From Bacteroidales bacterium (lineage in GTDB: Bacteria; Bacteroidota; Bacteroidia; Bacteroidales; Paludibacteraceae): a stretch of 64,000 bases of DNA. The stretch lies in the NCBI GenBank assembly GCA_015061115.1, contig SUXE01000014.1:62001-126000 (forward strand), written 5' to 3'. The position numbers were made by a program, and so were the translations under genes. Numbering within the stretch: the stretch's first letter is position 1; each line of letters starts with the position of its first letter. This document shows positions 23,950-38,900 of the stretch, piece after piece. Under the pieces are notes generated by a model. It had not been told where the DNA came from. It was given only the letters and a program-made list of their open reading frames with translations, and ran no database searches.

Positions 23950-26900
23950 TCACTTGAAGTAGACAACCTCAACAGAACCCTTTCTCGTCGAGCCATCCTT
24001 CATTGTAATCACATAGTAGTAGACGGTAGGGTCCGCAAGTTCACCACGTATTGTTCCATCCCATCCATCTTCACCCTCAAACACTTTGTTGCCATAACGG
24101 TTGAATATCTCAACCTGGAATCCAGGCATGAACACATCATTCATACCTACAGAGTTATGAGGTGTGATCGCAGTAGGGATGAAGTCGTAAGCATCAACCT
24201 CAACCACATTACTTGCAGCAGAAGTACAAACATTATCTGTGACAACGACATAGAACAATGTAGTGTCCAACAAGTTCTCATAGAAGTAAGAACCGAAATC
24301 TGGATCAGAAATAGAAGAAACTGCCAACAATTCATCAGCATCGTCAAGAGGATTGATATAATCCTCCAATACATTTCCAAAGCCATCAAACATCTGGCTT
24401 GAGACATCAACGTCACCGACCACCTGATACCAGTGATATTCTATTCCCTTATCCTTATAGATAGACTTCATGTCAAGAGACACACTCTCACCGACCCATA
24501 CACGTGAACGTCCTTCAAATATAGCGGTAAGAAGCATACTGTCTGGACTGATTTTCTGATGGACTCTCATCGGAGCACCGTTAGACACAACATCATTCAT
24601 CATCTGAGCCGTTGTAAGATCAGACACGAACGTTCCATTCTCACTGTTGTAGACATAGTCACAACGCCAAGCGGATGAATTGTCCGAAGATGTCATACCA
24701 CACTCATTTACAGCGTAATATATCATACGTGTTCCATCGTGGATATGAGAAATAGGTTCGCCATTATACTTGGCTCCGCCAATCATCCAACCTTCCTCGA
24801 TAATTTCAGAACCCATATCCTCGACACATACATTAAGGATATCCTTGTAGTCGCCAGCCATTCCGTTGACCGCCAAAGCCTGATATTCACAAGCCTCAAC
24901 TGTATCAACACTAGACATAGCTACACGAGGACGCTGACGGATGCCGATGTAAGCAGACGCAGTATCCGCACATCCAGTCTTCATATCCTGAGCGACGTAA
25001 TAATATGTACCTGTCTGAGTAAGTTTATCAATCGCAGTATACTCAGCAACCTTATCTGGGTTAGAAGAGAATCTCAAACCGAATGTTGTCTTATTATTAC
25101 TGTATACAAGATTTGGAACCGCGATAGAACCTTTGTAAACATCAAATACGATGTTAGACTCAACCTCTTTATAAGTGTTGTCATCCTGCAAAACATTACT
25201 CTTACCAACAGCCGATATGATTGATTCAGACATCAAAGTCACATCCGATTCTGTTCCTTCACACTTAGCAAAGTCATTAGCCATAGCAGTCACGATATCC
25301 TCACGTTTAGGAACAGTTACCTCCTTCTCATAAGTAAACGTATTGCCACAAGCATCACTCAGAGCCATCATAACCGTAGTGTTGTCCGTAATGACTGTTC
25401 CAGCGGCAGGCGACTGAGTAAATGTCAATGTTTTCGCCGCCTGGCAAGGGTCAGACCAATTAGAAGTAAACGGTTTCATGTCTGGCATCAACATCTCACA
25501 ATTACCCTCTGATATTGCGTAAACATCACCTGATTCAAACCAGTCTGGAACATCAAACTTCGGTTTGTTATCATCTTTATTTACCATAACCAATTTCAAC
25601 CTATCTTCTTTTGGCGTTTCATTACCACATCCATCCACAGCGTAGAACACATATGTGACTTCATAATTGTAGTGACCGCATTGAGTCTCATCATCCACTT
25701 GAGTTGAGAACAGAGGTCTCTCTATATTAACATAAGTGGATTGATTATAATTACAATCATCGTCCTCAGCCGTTGGCATTTTCCATTCTGGAGAAGGGTT
25801 TCCACATATCATATACAATGTGTCTTTTTCTAACGTGGTCTCCCAACCAGGAGGTATTGTATCCTTGAAATAAATTTTGCTTGAACAAGACGAAGAACCT
25901 CCAAATTTGTCATATATAGTATACGTACGAATTGTTGTGCTCTCACAATTGTCTCCAACAACATCGTCATTATACGTCAACTTATCTGGCACAACATTTT
26001 GTTCATCCAAAATCTTTCCATACAAATATGTCTTGAACTCTTCGATATTCTTTGCAATATAAGGAAGTGTTTTTATGCAAACAAAAGTATCATACTGAGG
26101 ACAGATAATTTGTGGCTTGATCAAATCCTTGACAATCAGCTTCTGCTCACAAGTTTGTGAATTAGATGCCTTATCCGTGAATGTAGTGTACAAGATAGTG
26201 GTATCATTTGCAGGATAAATATCATCGAATACACTCTTATCATCATCTCTAGTAAACAGAGGTTTCAACATGCCATCACAACTATCATCGAATCTGATTG
26301 ACGTATCAAGTCCAGCCTCCTTAAATTTTTCGAATGTAGCCTCATCTCCATGATTATGAAGCTCAACCACCAATTCAGAAGGCAAACTATTACATTTAAA
26401 TTGAGGAGCTATATTATCGTAAGCGACTACTTCCTGATTTGTGACAGACTCATTTCCATTATTATCAGTCACAATCCATTGGATATTCTTAACTTCTTTG
26501 TCGACCAGAGAAATATCTTCCATCTTCTGTCCCTTAGCCAACAATTTAGTTTCGCCATCCACTATATAAGAAATTATAGTATTGTCGTCACAATCACGTA
26601 TATTCAACATGTTTTTGACATCCTCGTATGTAGATGCATAAGTACATTTACATTCAGACTCCTTATAATACAGCTCTACCTTTTCCATAGCATCGATCTT
26701 AGGAGCTGTTGTATCTGTAGCCATAAATGCCAATTCACACTTGCTCTCATTACCGGAAAGATCACGAACTGCGAATTCTAGAGTGACAGACTCTCCATAT
26801 TGAAGATCAAGATCAATACCATCGTTCTTCTCATAATACGTGTCACCATTAACAACATATAGGTCTAACGTCTCACCACAATCATGTGTCACCGCAGACT

Positions 26901-29900
26901 TCTCTGCGTCTTCTAGTTTGTCAAACAGATCGACACCCATGATCTTCTTTAATGAATCATCACTGATTTCAGTAAGTACAGCACCAGCACGCATCATAGC
27001 AACAATCTGTTCGGACGACATAGACACACGAGCATGACAATCATTGGCCAATGGCAGTCTGATTGGTTCTGTTGGGCATGCGATAGACGGTGCTATAGTA
27101 TCAATCTTATTCACTGTCTCCGTCACCTCTGTATTGTTGCCAAATTCATCTTCGATTGTCCAATTGATTGTTTCTTCTCCAATCTCACTATCGAAGCCAT
27201 TGTATGTCATCTTGTCTGTCAATTCCGTCTTCTTACCATCAATCTCATAATAAACTTTCATATCGCTACAATCCGCAGCATCAAGTTTACTCAAGAAATC
27301 ACTCTTAGTATTAGAATATGTATACTTACAATCCGTGCCTCTCACCAAAGTAGACGAGAATTCATCCTTAGAAACATACGGTGCTTCCTCATCAACTGGC
27401 TTATAAGTGATTGTACAGAAGCTTTCATTACCATATTCATCATAAACACGATATGAAATTTCAACATCCTCGCCATTCTCAAATGTGAACGAGCCATCGT
27501 TATCAATAGACACATCAGAACTATAATCAAGCATCAAATCATGTCCACAATCACTCTTATGAAGCAACTCATCAATCTCAGAATCACTCATACCGTTCAA
27601 GATATTTCCGTCAGCATCAATGATACTCTTTTCTATCAAGACACCACGACGTAGATCCGCAATCACCTTGTCTGGATCAATCTTATATGACTTATCGCAA
27701 TTATTTGTCCTTGTTATTGGGACTTTCACCACTGAAGGTTCACAAACAATTGTTGGAGGATTATTTATAATATTCACCACCTGTGGACAGAAATCATAAT
27801 TGCCAGCCTTGTCTGTGAATGTCCAGATGACTGTAGTAGAGCCAACCATGAAATGAGCAGAAAGATCAGCTTGGTCACCATTATTCTTTCCATCTGAACG
27901 TTTAGATGTGACGACAATATCCTCGAAGTCTGTACAATTATCCTTAACCCAACTATTGTCCGTAGGCTTCTTCAAGCCTGTGAACAGACCCTTGTGGTTA
28001 ATTAGATAATCATCTTCTACACATATACCAGCCGCGATCTCTGCCTCAGAGATTGTTATGTTTTTAACGAGCTCCGCACAATTAATTTTTGGAGCAATGC
28101 GATCAATGATTTCCACATTCTGCTGAACTGTGTCTGCATTTTGGAATTCATCAGTCACAATCCATTCAATCACGTCGCCATCATTCAAAGTTTCATTGAA
28201 CTTGTAAGACGGATCATTCTCAACAATCTTAGCGTCACTCTTAGTTCCATCTTCATGCACGATCACGTAAGATATCTCTGTATTGCTGCAATCTTTGATA
28301 TCAAGCATATCTGAAATTTCCGTATATGAAAGGTCAGATACACCTTGACACTTGCTGTCAGAATCAACACCTTGAAGTTTCAATATGTCAAGAGACTCCG
28401 CAATCTCTGGCTTAGCAGTATCCTTTGGAGAGACCAGAGTGGAACATCTTGAAGTATTGCCAAACTCATCCTTCAAAGTCCAATATACATATGAATCATT
28501 ATCATTCAATGATACATTGACATCTACAGAAGATTTTTCTTCTTCATCAGTCAAGCCGACATAGAAAGACAACTCTTTTCCACACTCGTCATATACTTTG
28601 TCGACGTTGCCATCACCATCCTTAGTATATGCGTATGGAGTATTATTTTCATTCGTTGTTGTTGTAATTTCAGTAGCCGACGCTGCGTTTGCATTAACAT
28701 ACGCATTCTTCAACATCTGGACAGTCACTGTTGTGTCTGCCTGACAACCGTTAGCAAGATCCTTTACGAAAATATCAAAGTCGGAAGGACAAGCAATAAT
28801 CGGAGCCACATTGTCAACAACTGTAACTGTCTGAGTGACTGTTGTCGACTTGCCAGTAGCGTCGGTCACTGTATACGAAATCTCATGTTCTCCAGGAGTG
28901 AGACCATTAGCCACAACATCATTTGTCGTCAGTGGATTAGTGGATTCTCCATCAACAGAGTATGAGATTGTATATTCCGAACACTCCTTGATATCCAATG
29001 CCGCCTTTATAGCGTCGTTGGCTATAGTTGTATCTCCGACACACTTATCAGCAGAACTGCTTGTATGAACAGTGATTGCGTCCGGAGTTTTCACCTCAGG
29101 ATCGGCATTATCGATTGCTGAGATCACTGATTTGCATTGTTCAGAATTATTAGTGCCATCAGACAAAGTCCAATAAACATCCTTTGTCTGGTTATCCTTA
29201 TCCAACGATACGATCAAATGGTCTTCATCTCCGACGGCATCTGTTTCTGAAACCTTGATTGACAAATCATTCTTACACTCATCATAAATATTTGTGATTG
29301 TCTTCTTGTCGTCACTCAGCTTGAAGTATTCCTCGTCTCCTGAATTCTTCGCCGAGATTTCTCCAGTCGTCTCATCAACAACTATCTTATCTGCCAAGTA
29401 ACCAAGAGCAAACTGATGCAAATTCATATCTACAGACGCCTCACAATTTGCATCTATTGGAATTTCCACATCTGCACAATTAATAGCAGGAGCGACACCA
29501 TCCTCAACCGTAATCTTTTGTTCAACAGAAGGATAAGTCTTTCCATCACCATCCGTTGCAGTCCAAGAAACCGTGTAATCACCCTTAGACAACCATTCTG
29601 TAATATCAGCGGATGCATTTGTCATAATTCCGTCGGCAACCACATTGTTCTCTGAATCTTTAATCTGATAACTGATTTTCTCGACTCCGGCACAATTGTC
29701 TGTCTTCACCAACTCATTCTTCACCTTGTCGAACGAGAACAACGTATCGGCCTCACAAGTTTTTCCATCTGTCTTTCCATCAATCACGAGAGTCTCATCT
29801 TTCAATGATTCAGCAAAGACAGGATCAACGTCAACTCCCTTGATTGAAATCTCACATGTTGATGACTGATTATGAGCATCACTCACAAGTACTGAAATCT

Positions 29901-32900
29901 TCTGCGTCTCACCTTTCTTGATTGTAGTAGACGAAGGGGTACCTGTCTCTGTACCCGTTTCATTTCCATCCACATCGTAATTAGTGATCTCATACTCGAT
30001 TGTCAAATCATCTCCACAATCAACATTAATCTTATTCTGATCTTCAGCTGTGAACTCATTGTCAGCAGAAAGGATTGAAGTCTCATACTTGTCTGAAGTC
30101 ATATCATAGTTGACTTCATTTCCGGAAGCATCCGTTGCGACCCCAACTTTCTCAGCACGAAGAGCATTTAGAATTTGTTGCTTGTCTAGATCGATTGTTC
30201 TCTGACAAGATCCATTTGTCATAGGGATCTCTATAGTTTTATTAGGACATGCGATTTCAGGAGCAATATCATCGATAATTGTGATGTTCTGAATCTTGTT
30301 TGTTGGTTCATTCGTGCCATCAGTAGCGGCATAAACAATCTCATACTCTCCATGAAGAAGATCTTCCGTTGAAATTGACTTATAAGAACCATCTTCAAAC
30401 ACCTTACCTGATGAAAGACATTGAGTTTCACCTTTCTTACGCAAGCAATAAGACACCTCTTTCAAAGAGCAATCCTCTATTCCAAGCAAAGCCTCTACAT
30501 CATCATTTGTGTAATTCGCTCCACAAGTTTTGTTTTGATCAGAATAGTTGATTGTCTTATCGAGATCACCAGCAGTAAACACAGGAGACTTGTCGTCTTT
30601 ACCCTTAATTGTATGGCTGCATGGTTCGGAAACGATTGATGGATATTCATCACTATAGAACTTCCAAAGAACAGTCAATTCATTCTCCGCTTTTGTCAGA
30701 GTATGATTAAATGGCATGTCATTATAAGTAGCTCCATTATCAAGAGAATACTTGACCTTAACTTCTGTATTTGGTGCACACAATGTAGCATTGACACTAT
30801 CCTTGATATCATCAGCAGTCAATGAAACGGCACTCGTACAATTGTCATCAAATGAGACAAACATACCTTTCAGATTATCACAAGTGATCTTCAAGTCAGA
30901 ATCTGAAGGTTTATATTCAACTATATTTCTCGCCACACATCCATTCTTGTCTGTCAACTCAGCAGTCAACTTGGCCGTAGAAATATCTCCAGACAAAGCA
31001 AACTTACCATCCACATAAGAAACTGTTGCTTCTGTCTCATTATCAGAATATGCCACCTCATACTTGTCATCGAAATAGTTCTTAGATGGATCTGTAACGT
31101 CGAACGCTGAACCTCCACTAACCTTGCTGATGACAACCTCATTGTAATTCATATCACAAGGAGCCGTACCTGTTCCATAATCAAGAGAGAATGTGAATAA
31201 ATCTGGTTCTGTAATAGTAAACGTCTCTTCTTTTGTGATATCAGGATTTTCATTAAGCACATACTCTACGGTGTAAACACCAGCAGGCAAACCAGTAAAT
31301 CCAGCCACATACATACCTCCCTCTTCTGTAGATACGACATCTACATAACCAGTTGATGGTTCTTTCATCTTGAGAGTAAACTCCTTGTAAGAAGACGTTG
31401 CGGTGATAATACCAAACTTGGCATCGTCATCAGAGTTATCCTTGTTACATAAAGCATCGGTTGTTGACCAATCTATATTTGGTGCACCTTCATTCACAAT
31501 AGAAATCAGCACAGTATCCTTACAACCTTGTTTATCTGCAATTGTATAATAATATTCTCCTGCAGCGACATCTGATACACTTATCTCATATTTACCTGCA
31601 GTTTCTAGAATTTCTGTTTCAGGAGTACATTCTTCATTAGCTGTACTCATAATACAATACTTATAACCACCGTATCCGCCATCAACAGTTATTGTGAAAC
31701 TGCCGTCGTTCAATCCGTATGCAGACGGATTACTTTCTACATGGACTAATGAGAGATCTGATGAAGGCTGAGTGACACTGACTGTCTTTGGATCAGATGT
31801 ACATGTTCCATTAAAGACAGTCAATGAATAAGTAGTTACACCATGCTCATTATCCGTTGTTATTGAAGCTGAATTGTCTCCATAAGGAGAACCATTTTTC
31901 ATCCAAGTATAAGTGTAACCAGCGACATCATTTGCCGAGATCGTGGTTGTCTTGTCATAACATAGGACGACATCTTCTTTATCAAGAGTCACTTCCGGCT
32001 TCTTCATTATAGTGGCCGTAGCAGACGTTGCGTCGCTCACACAACCGTGACCATCTTTTATCTTAACATACCAAGTCTCAGAATATACAGTGCGTCCGTT
32101 CCATTCTGTTGATGCTGGTGCGGCAACTGTTTTAGAAGCACCGGCATTGAATATTGAATATTCGCTATCGTCAGGAGAGACATCAGATTTCACCCATGAA
32201 TAAATCACTGTTGGAGCTGCATTTGCATTCGATTTTGCATCCAATTTCACAAAATCGCCCTCACAAACAGAAGCCTCTCCTTCAATATTCACACTCGGTT
32301 TTTCATATTCAGTCACTACAAGAGTTTCCTCTTTCTCACATCCATTCTTGTCGCTTACTTTTATTGAATACGAGCCCTTAGCCAATCCACTGACTATAGA
32401 CTTGCCTTCAGACACAACAGATGCTGTCGCATTAGTGACGGTCACTGTATATGGAGCTGTTCCACCAGAAATATTGGTGATTTCAATACTTCCATCAGAT
32501 GATCCAGGACAAACACTAAGTGTAGTTGGAATTGTTGCGGACAATGGTTCCGGTTGAGAAACCTTCACTGTCGGATTATTCAACATACATCCATTTTTAT
32601 CCTTTACACTAGCAGTGTATGTTCCAAATGGAACTTTAATAAATTCACCATTATCACTGTTGACATTATATTGACCATTATCTGTCAAACAATAAGTATA
32701 TCCACTGCCATTCAAGCCATCAACAGAAAGCGTAACTTTTCCGTCATTCTCTCCACTACACATGACATTCGTCACTGTGGCGTCAAGGATTTTTCCTGTC
32801 AACTCGTTTACTGGGACATTAAGAGTAACATTCTCAGTAATCGAAGTTCCACAAAAGTCTGTGGCAGTGACTGTAATAGTCTTTGATCCATCAATAACTT

Positions 32901-35900
32901 CACCTTCTGCGACAGACTGAGTTATAGTCGTAGGTTTTGTCACATCACAAATTGTGCTAAATGTCGTATATCCTGTTATAACATTAGGCACTTTGAAAAC
33001 ACAATCCGTACCAGTCAGATTATGGACATTTGGATTTATAGTCAAACTCAAATCAGAAGCAGTACTTTTCTTCGTCACAAACGAACCAGTCTTAGTCGTC
33101 TGACAATGAGCATCCGTCACAGTGACATCGAATGAATACGTAGATCCACAAACGTCTGTCTTCTTATTAATCACAGCCTTAGCGGCCACTTGATTATCAG
33201 GGACAACATTATTTGACCATTTAACTGAATAATTTCCTCCTGCAGCATAACCGACATCAATTGATAATGGGTAAGAATCGTCGATTGGGCATGCATTCGT
33301 AGGGACATTTATTTCAAAAGTTGGCTTTTTGTAAATAGTCGCAGTCTTTGTTGCTGGTTTCTCACTTTCACATCCAATATCATTCTTAATTGAAACGGTC
33401 CAAGATCCTGTCACCGATTCTCCACCAACATAATCAATCTGCGTAGTAGAAGACGTCATATCTTTAGGTTCTCCATTATGTTTCCACACATAAGTTTCTC
33501 CTGGTTTTGCACCAGATGCGGTAAATATAATGCTCTCTTCACAAGATGTCTCCTTAGTTATAGTCAGAGTTGGATTAGCAGGGCGAGAACCAAACTTTAC
33601 CTGCTTTTTATCTGAAGCTGAACAATTACCCAAAGTGACTTTGACAACATAATTGCCATCCTTTGAGACAGTCAACGATTCGGTTGTTGATTTATCAGGA
33701 TCATTCCACTCAAACGTGTAATTTTCACCGTCAACACGATTAGTCTCTACAGACAACACAACGCTACTACCTTCACAGTTATTTTCTTCTGGAACTTTGA
33801 TTTTAGCCGTCGGTTTCTTATTGATAGTGAAGCGATAAGGTTTATCAACAGTATACGTTTTCTTCGTACAACCATCGACTACCGATACAGTGTAATCGTA
33901 GACTCCAACAGCTGTTTCTAGTGGAGTATGTTCAGAAGTGTGATTAGACAATACATCACCATTATTGATTTTCCAGATATATGTCAAAGCATCGTCTGCA
34001 GAAGAATATGACGTTGCAGAAACTGTAATCTTATTCTTTATAGCTCCTTCACATATTGTCTGAGACGCGGGATTGTTTGTAAACTGGATAGCCGTCTTCA
34101 AATCTACGTACTCATTGATAATTGCAGATGTCGAAGTAACAAAATGACAACTCTTAGCATCCGTGATCTCTGCCACATAAGTGCCTGCTGGCAAATCAAA
34201 TGAGAACTCAGTCTGCGTATCATTTCCTGTTTTAGTATCACCACCCACAGTAACGACATACGGAGCAGTTCCTCCAGACACTGTTACTGTAACAGGACTC
34301 TTTGTATCCTTACAAACAGTAGCATTTCCAGCAATTGTTCCTGTCAAAGGATTTGCAGGCTCAGAGACTGTCAAATTCTTTTCTATTTTACATCCATTGG
34401 CATCTTTTGCTGACATTGTATATGTAGATGCCGATAGTCCAGTAAACACACCACTTGTCTGCCAACCAGCTGCATTTACATCCAACGAAGTCTTGGCATA
34501 TGCATAGGGAGCGACACCTCCTGCTACGCTCAATGAGATTTGTCCATTGTTATCTCCCTTACAATCAACATCTACGACAGACTGCGTTCCATTCCAAATT
34601 AATGGAGACGGTACTTTTAGCTGAACTGTAGTATGAACAGATCTATTACATGCATCAGTCACAGTCACCAAAACATCCTTGTCGGAATCAATTCTTGTCT
34701 CAGAATTAACTTCAGTACCATCTATCATAAACGACCATTCAGATGCAATCAAATCACAAGAGGTATTGAGACCTACAGCTGTTTTGATCTTATCAAACGG
34801 CACAGCGAATTTACAAGACACACCATCAGTCAGAAGAATCGGATCAATTTCAGTAGCGTTCTTGATCGTTGGTTCATCTATTGAAGTACTGAACGAACCC
34901 AGCTTAACGACGCTCTCACATTCACTCTCTACATTCTTCACACTTACAGAGAAATTGTATACATCTCCACAACTGTTCTTTACCGGAACCACAACTGAAG
35001 AAGAAGTACCGAAAGTCTGATTTCCGACCTTCCACGTATATATATTGTCTCCTCTCGTATAACCCTTATTTGAATTTAGATTCACAGAGACATTATAAGA
35101 TACTTTATTTGCACACAAATCTTCAGGGAGAGAGAATTCTCCAAGCTCAGGAGACGCATAAACAGCCGCTGAAGCTGAAGCAGGTTCACTCTCACATCCG
35201 TCAGCTTTCACTACCACTTTATATGTAGCATCCGTCTTTGCGATTGACAATGGGAGAGTCAAAGTTTTTGTCTTAAAATCACCGTATGCTTCATTATCCC
35301 ACTTATACAGATATCCGACACCTGTCTTTGCTCCACTTGGTTCTGCAGTAAAGACAATATCCTCATCACAACTCTTCGCTGATGATGTTTTAAGTGTAAC
35401 TGCAGGTTGCGGTTTAACAACAATAGTCGCAGTATGAGATACATAACCACAATCAGATCCTTTTTGATCTGTAACAGTTACAGTATAGGTATAAGTGCCA
35501 GGCACATACTTTCCAGTCATACTTTCTTTCGGCAAAGAAGGAGTGTAAGAACTTTCCGTAGCACCAGAGATTTCAACATTACCATTGAACCAGTTATATA
35601 CAAATTCACCAGAGCCTCCACTTGGCAACGTCTTAAATGATATAACAGGAGTGACATCCTCATTAGCACAGATTGGAGCTATCGGATTTAATGAACCCTC
35701 ATTGAACTGAGCCTGATGTCTGATTATCAATCCATCAACATTATCCTCACATCCATTAATGTCTACGACTTCAATAGAATAATTATTAGGTGCCAAACCA
35801 GAAACCTTGCCATCATTCTGTAAATCATAAGAAACACCATTAATCGTATAAGAGTAAGGCGCGGTTCCTCCACTTGTTGAAATTTTTATCTGACCGTTAT

Positions 35901-38900
35901 TGCCACATACATATTCATATCCTTCAACTATAGAAGCATCAAGTGTTGGATTTTGATTGACAACAAATGGGATGTTTTTGTCCGTAGACAATCCGCAACC
36001 ATTGACCGCTTTGTATGTGAATATATGATTTCCTACGGAAAGATTCTTGATATCATCAGCAGTGAGTGCTGTTGATCCATTATACCATCCTTCTGATCGT
36101 TTGTTTTTATCAGCGGCATTATCATTCCAAACGACTGGCACTTCCGGCAAACTATGCATTGGATTACCTTGACAAATATCATCCCAATCCGTCAGATCAA
36201 AATCCGGAGCAGAATAAACGAACACACTTACATCTTCAGAAACGGACTCACACACATCTCCATTCTTCACTGTAATCGTGAAGTCCTTTCCTGTAGCAAT
36301 ATTTTCCGTCAACGTAATCTTTCCGTCACTATATGTATATGCGACATTAGCGTCTCCTTCCGTCACACTGACCACACCACCAACTACAGAAGAGACAGGA
36401 ATGACAACTTCACTTCCAGAAACTTCAGGAGTTTTCGGACATACCACCGCTATCTCTCCAATTGAAATTGAAGGTTTTCGATAAACTGTAACTGTTTTCG
36501 ACACAGATTGCTTACTTGCACATTTCGTTATTGCATTCTCCGTCTTAACATAATATGTCTTTGCAAGCTGATCTAACGCAGTAGGCAATGAGACAGTCTT
36601 CGTAGATGTTCCTAAAACAAATGAGCCGTCTTGATTTGTTTCACTCCAATAGAAATTATAATTATTTGTGACGCCATTGACATCAGCTCGGAATATTGAT
36701 GACTCACAACCATTAGATGCTGTAAGATTGACTACAGGATTTGGATTGACAGTCAATGAATATCTAAGTCTAATCTCTTTTCCGCTACATTGATCTGTGA
36801 CAACTGCTATATAATCAAATCTTCTCTGTGTTGGTCCAACATCAACAAAATTATCATCTGGAGTCCATTCATTGGAAGTAGCGCCATTGATCCTATTTCC
36901 ATCAATGACCTCATTTTTATACCACATATATGTCACAGCACCGCCATTCGATTCTGCGTTAACAACCTTAATGGTATATGGAGTCTCTTCCGAACAGATG
37001 TCCTGGCCGGTTCTTTCAAGAGACGGATTTGTCTTAAATTCAGAGAAGGTCACAACGTTAAGCAATGCTGTATTTGCGACACATCCATCTGCATCCAAAA
37101 CAGAGAACGTGTAATTACCAGGTTTCACTCCACTCGCCTCATTTCCATCAATCGTCATTCCTGAAGGCATTTCCGAAGGAGATACAAGGTTATATACGTA
37201 TGGAGCAGAACCACCAGATGCAGTAAGGATGACAGATGTTGTCGCATCCTTACATATAGGAGACTCATTAACAGATCCGCTTAGAATCAATGGTTCTGGT
37301 TTGTCAACATACACCGTTATCTCATCAGAGACACACACATCAGAAGCCACAATAGTAATTTCGACAAGATTATCCAAAATCGTATGACCTGATATGTTTT
37401 CCTTTATAGAATATGTGACATCACCCAAATGACAAGGCCTGTTTACCTCACATATATTCTGATAAACAACATTATCCAATGCTGGAATAGCAAACGTACA
37501 ATCACCCTTTGGCTCGGCCTGGATATGCGTTTTCGCAGCTTCCTTTGCAGCATCCGTAAATGCTATTGTAGGAGTTGTGATGCTAAACATCTTTGAGTCC
37601 GTGCTCTTACATCCTGTCGTAGAATTTGTGACTTCCACATTATAAGAGACATCTCCGCCACACTTGTTTGCAGCCACTACAGAAATATTCGAACCATCAA
37701 CCGTTACATTGTTTGAGTATTTATAACTGTATGTGTAATCTCCAGGTTGATCCTCAACAGACACGGTAATCGGATATTTACCATCGACCTTTGCACAAAC
37801 ATCAGAAGGGACAGACAACGTGACGACCGGATTCTGGTTGATTACCAATGTCCATGGATCAGGGCTTTCTGTCCACGTCGTCTTACACTTATCATCTTTA
37901 GCTTCACGATAATATGTATATGTACCAGGAGCTGTAACATCTGGAGTATATGAAACATCTGTAGCTCCATCAATTTCTGTCTTCTCTCCATTCTGTTCTA
38001 ACATCCAACGATATGAAATTGTAGCAGAAGGGATCGACGTTGCGACCTCGACACTATTGATTGCATTTACAGAAAATCCATAACATATTTGCTGACCGGT
38101 GCTTTCAATAGTTCCTGGATTAAAATCATCAGGCTGTGTGATTGTCACATCCGCAACTGCACTCTTACATCCCTTGGAGTCGAATGCCTGAACATAATAT
38201 TTATTCGCTGGCAATTCAGAATCCGATGTGAACAGAGTAGTTATATTATCGGATGATGTTCCATACTTATAAATATAAGAGCCACCATTTCCTCCATTAG
38301 CAGCGACCGTGATTTTACCATTAGTGCCATGACAAACGGCATTCGTAGGTGTTGCAGATATCGTAACAATAGACGGTTCTTTCACACTTACACTCTTATT
38401 ATTAGAACATCCGTTAGCGTCAACAACTCTCAACACATAGTCGCCAGCCAAAAGATTCGATACTGTTTTTCCAGTCAGATTTGTAAACTCATCATCTGAA
38501 GCCTTCTTATAATAGTATCGGAAATTCTCCTTGCCACCAACGACATTTCCAATTGCAATCGAACCATCACTGTCTCCCTTACATTTTACAGGAGTAGACG
38601 ATACACTTTCAATAGAAATCTGAGTTGGCACAGTCAAGTTGACAATCTGATAAATTCCATTCACATGACAAAAATCTTTAGCCGTGATTGTCACATTTGT
38701 AGATGAAGTGACAGGCGTACCAGACTCTATGCTCTGAGTGTATGAAACCTGATGACACGAACGCGTTGACTTTGCAACATTGTATGACGCATCGCCAACC
38801 AAATCAGGAACTGTGAATTTACAATTTGTACTTGTCAACGCCACAGTCTTCAAATTGTCAGGCAACGAGAACGTCAAATCACCGGCATTGATTTCAAACG

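Noticed and set aside
23776..24402. Plus-strand ORF of 208 codons overlapping the end of the giant gene
   Set aside because: It lies antisense to the type B sorting domain and has no family features or proper start context.
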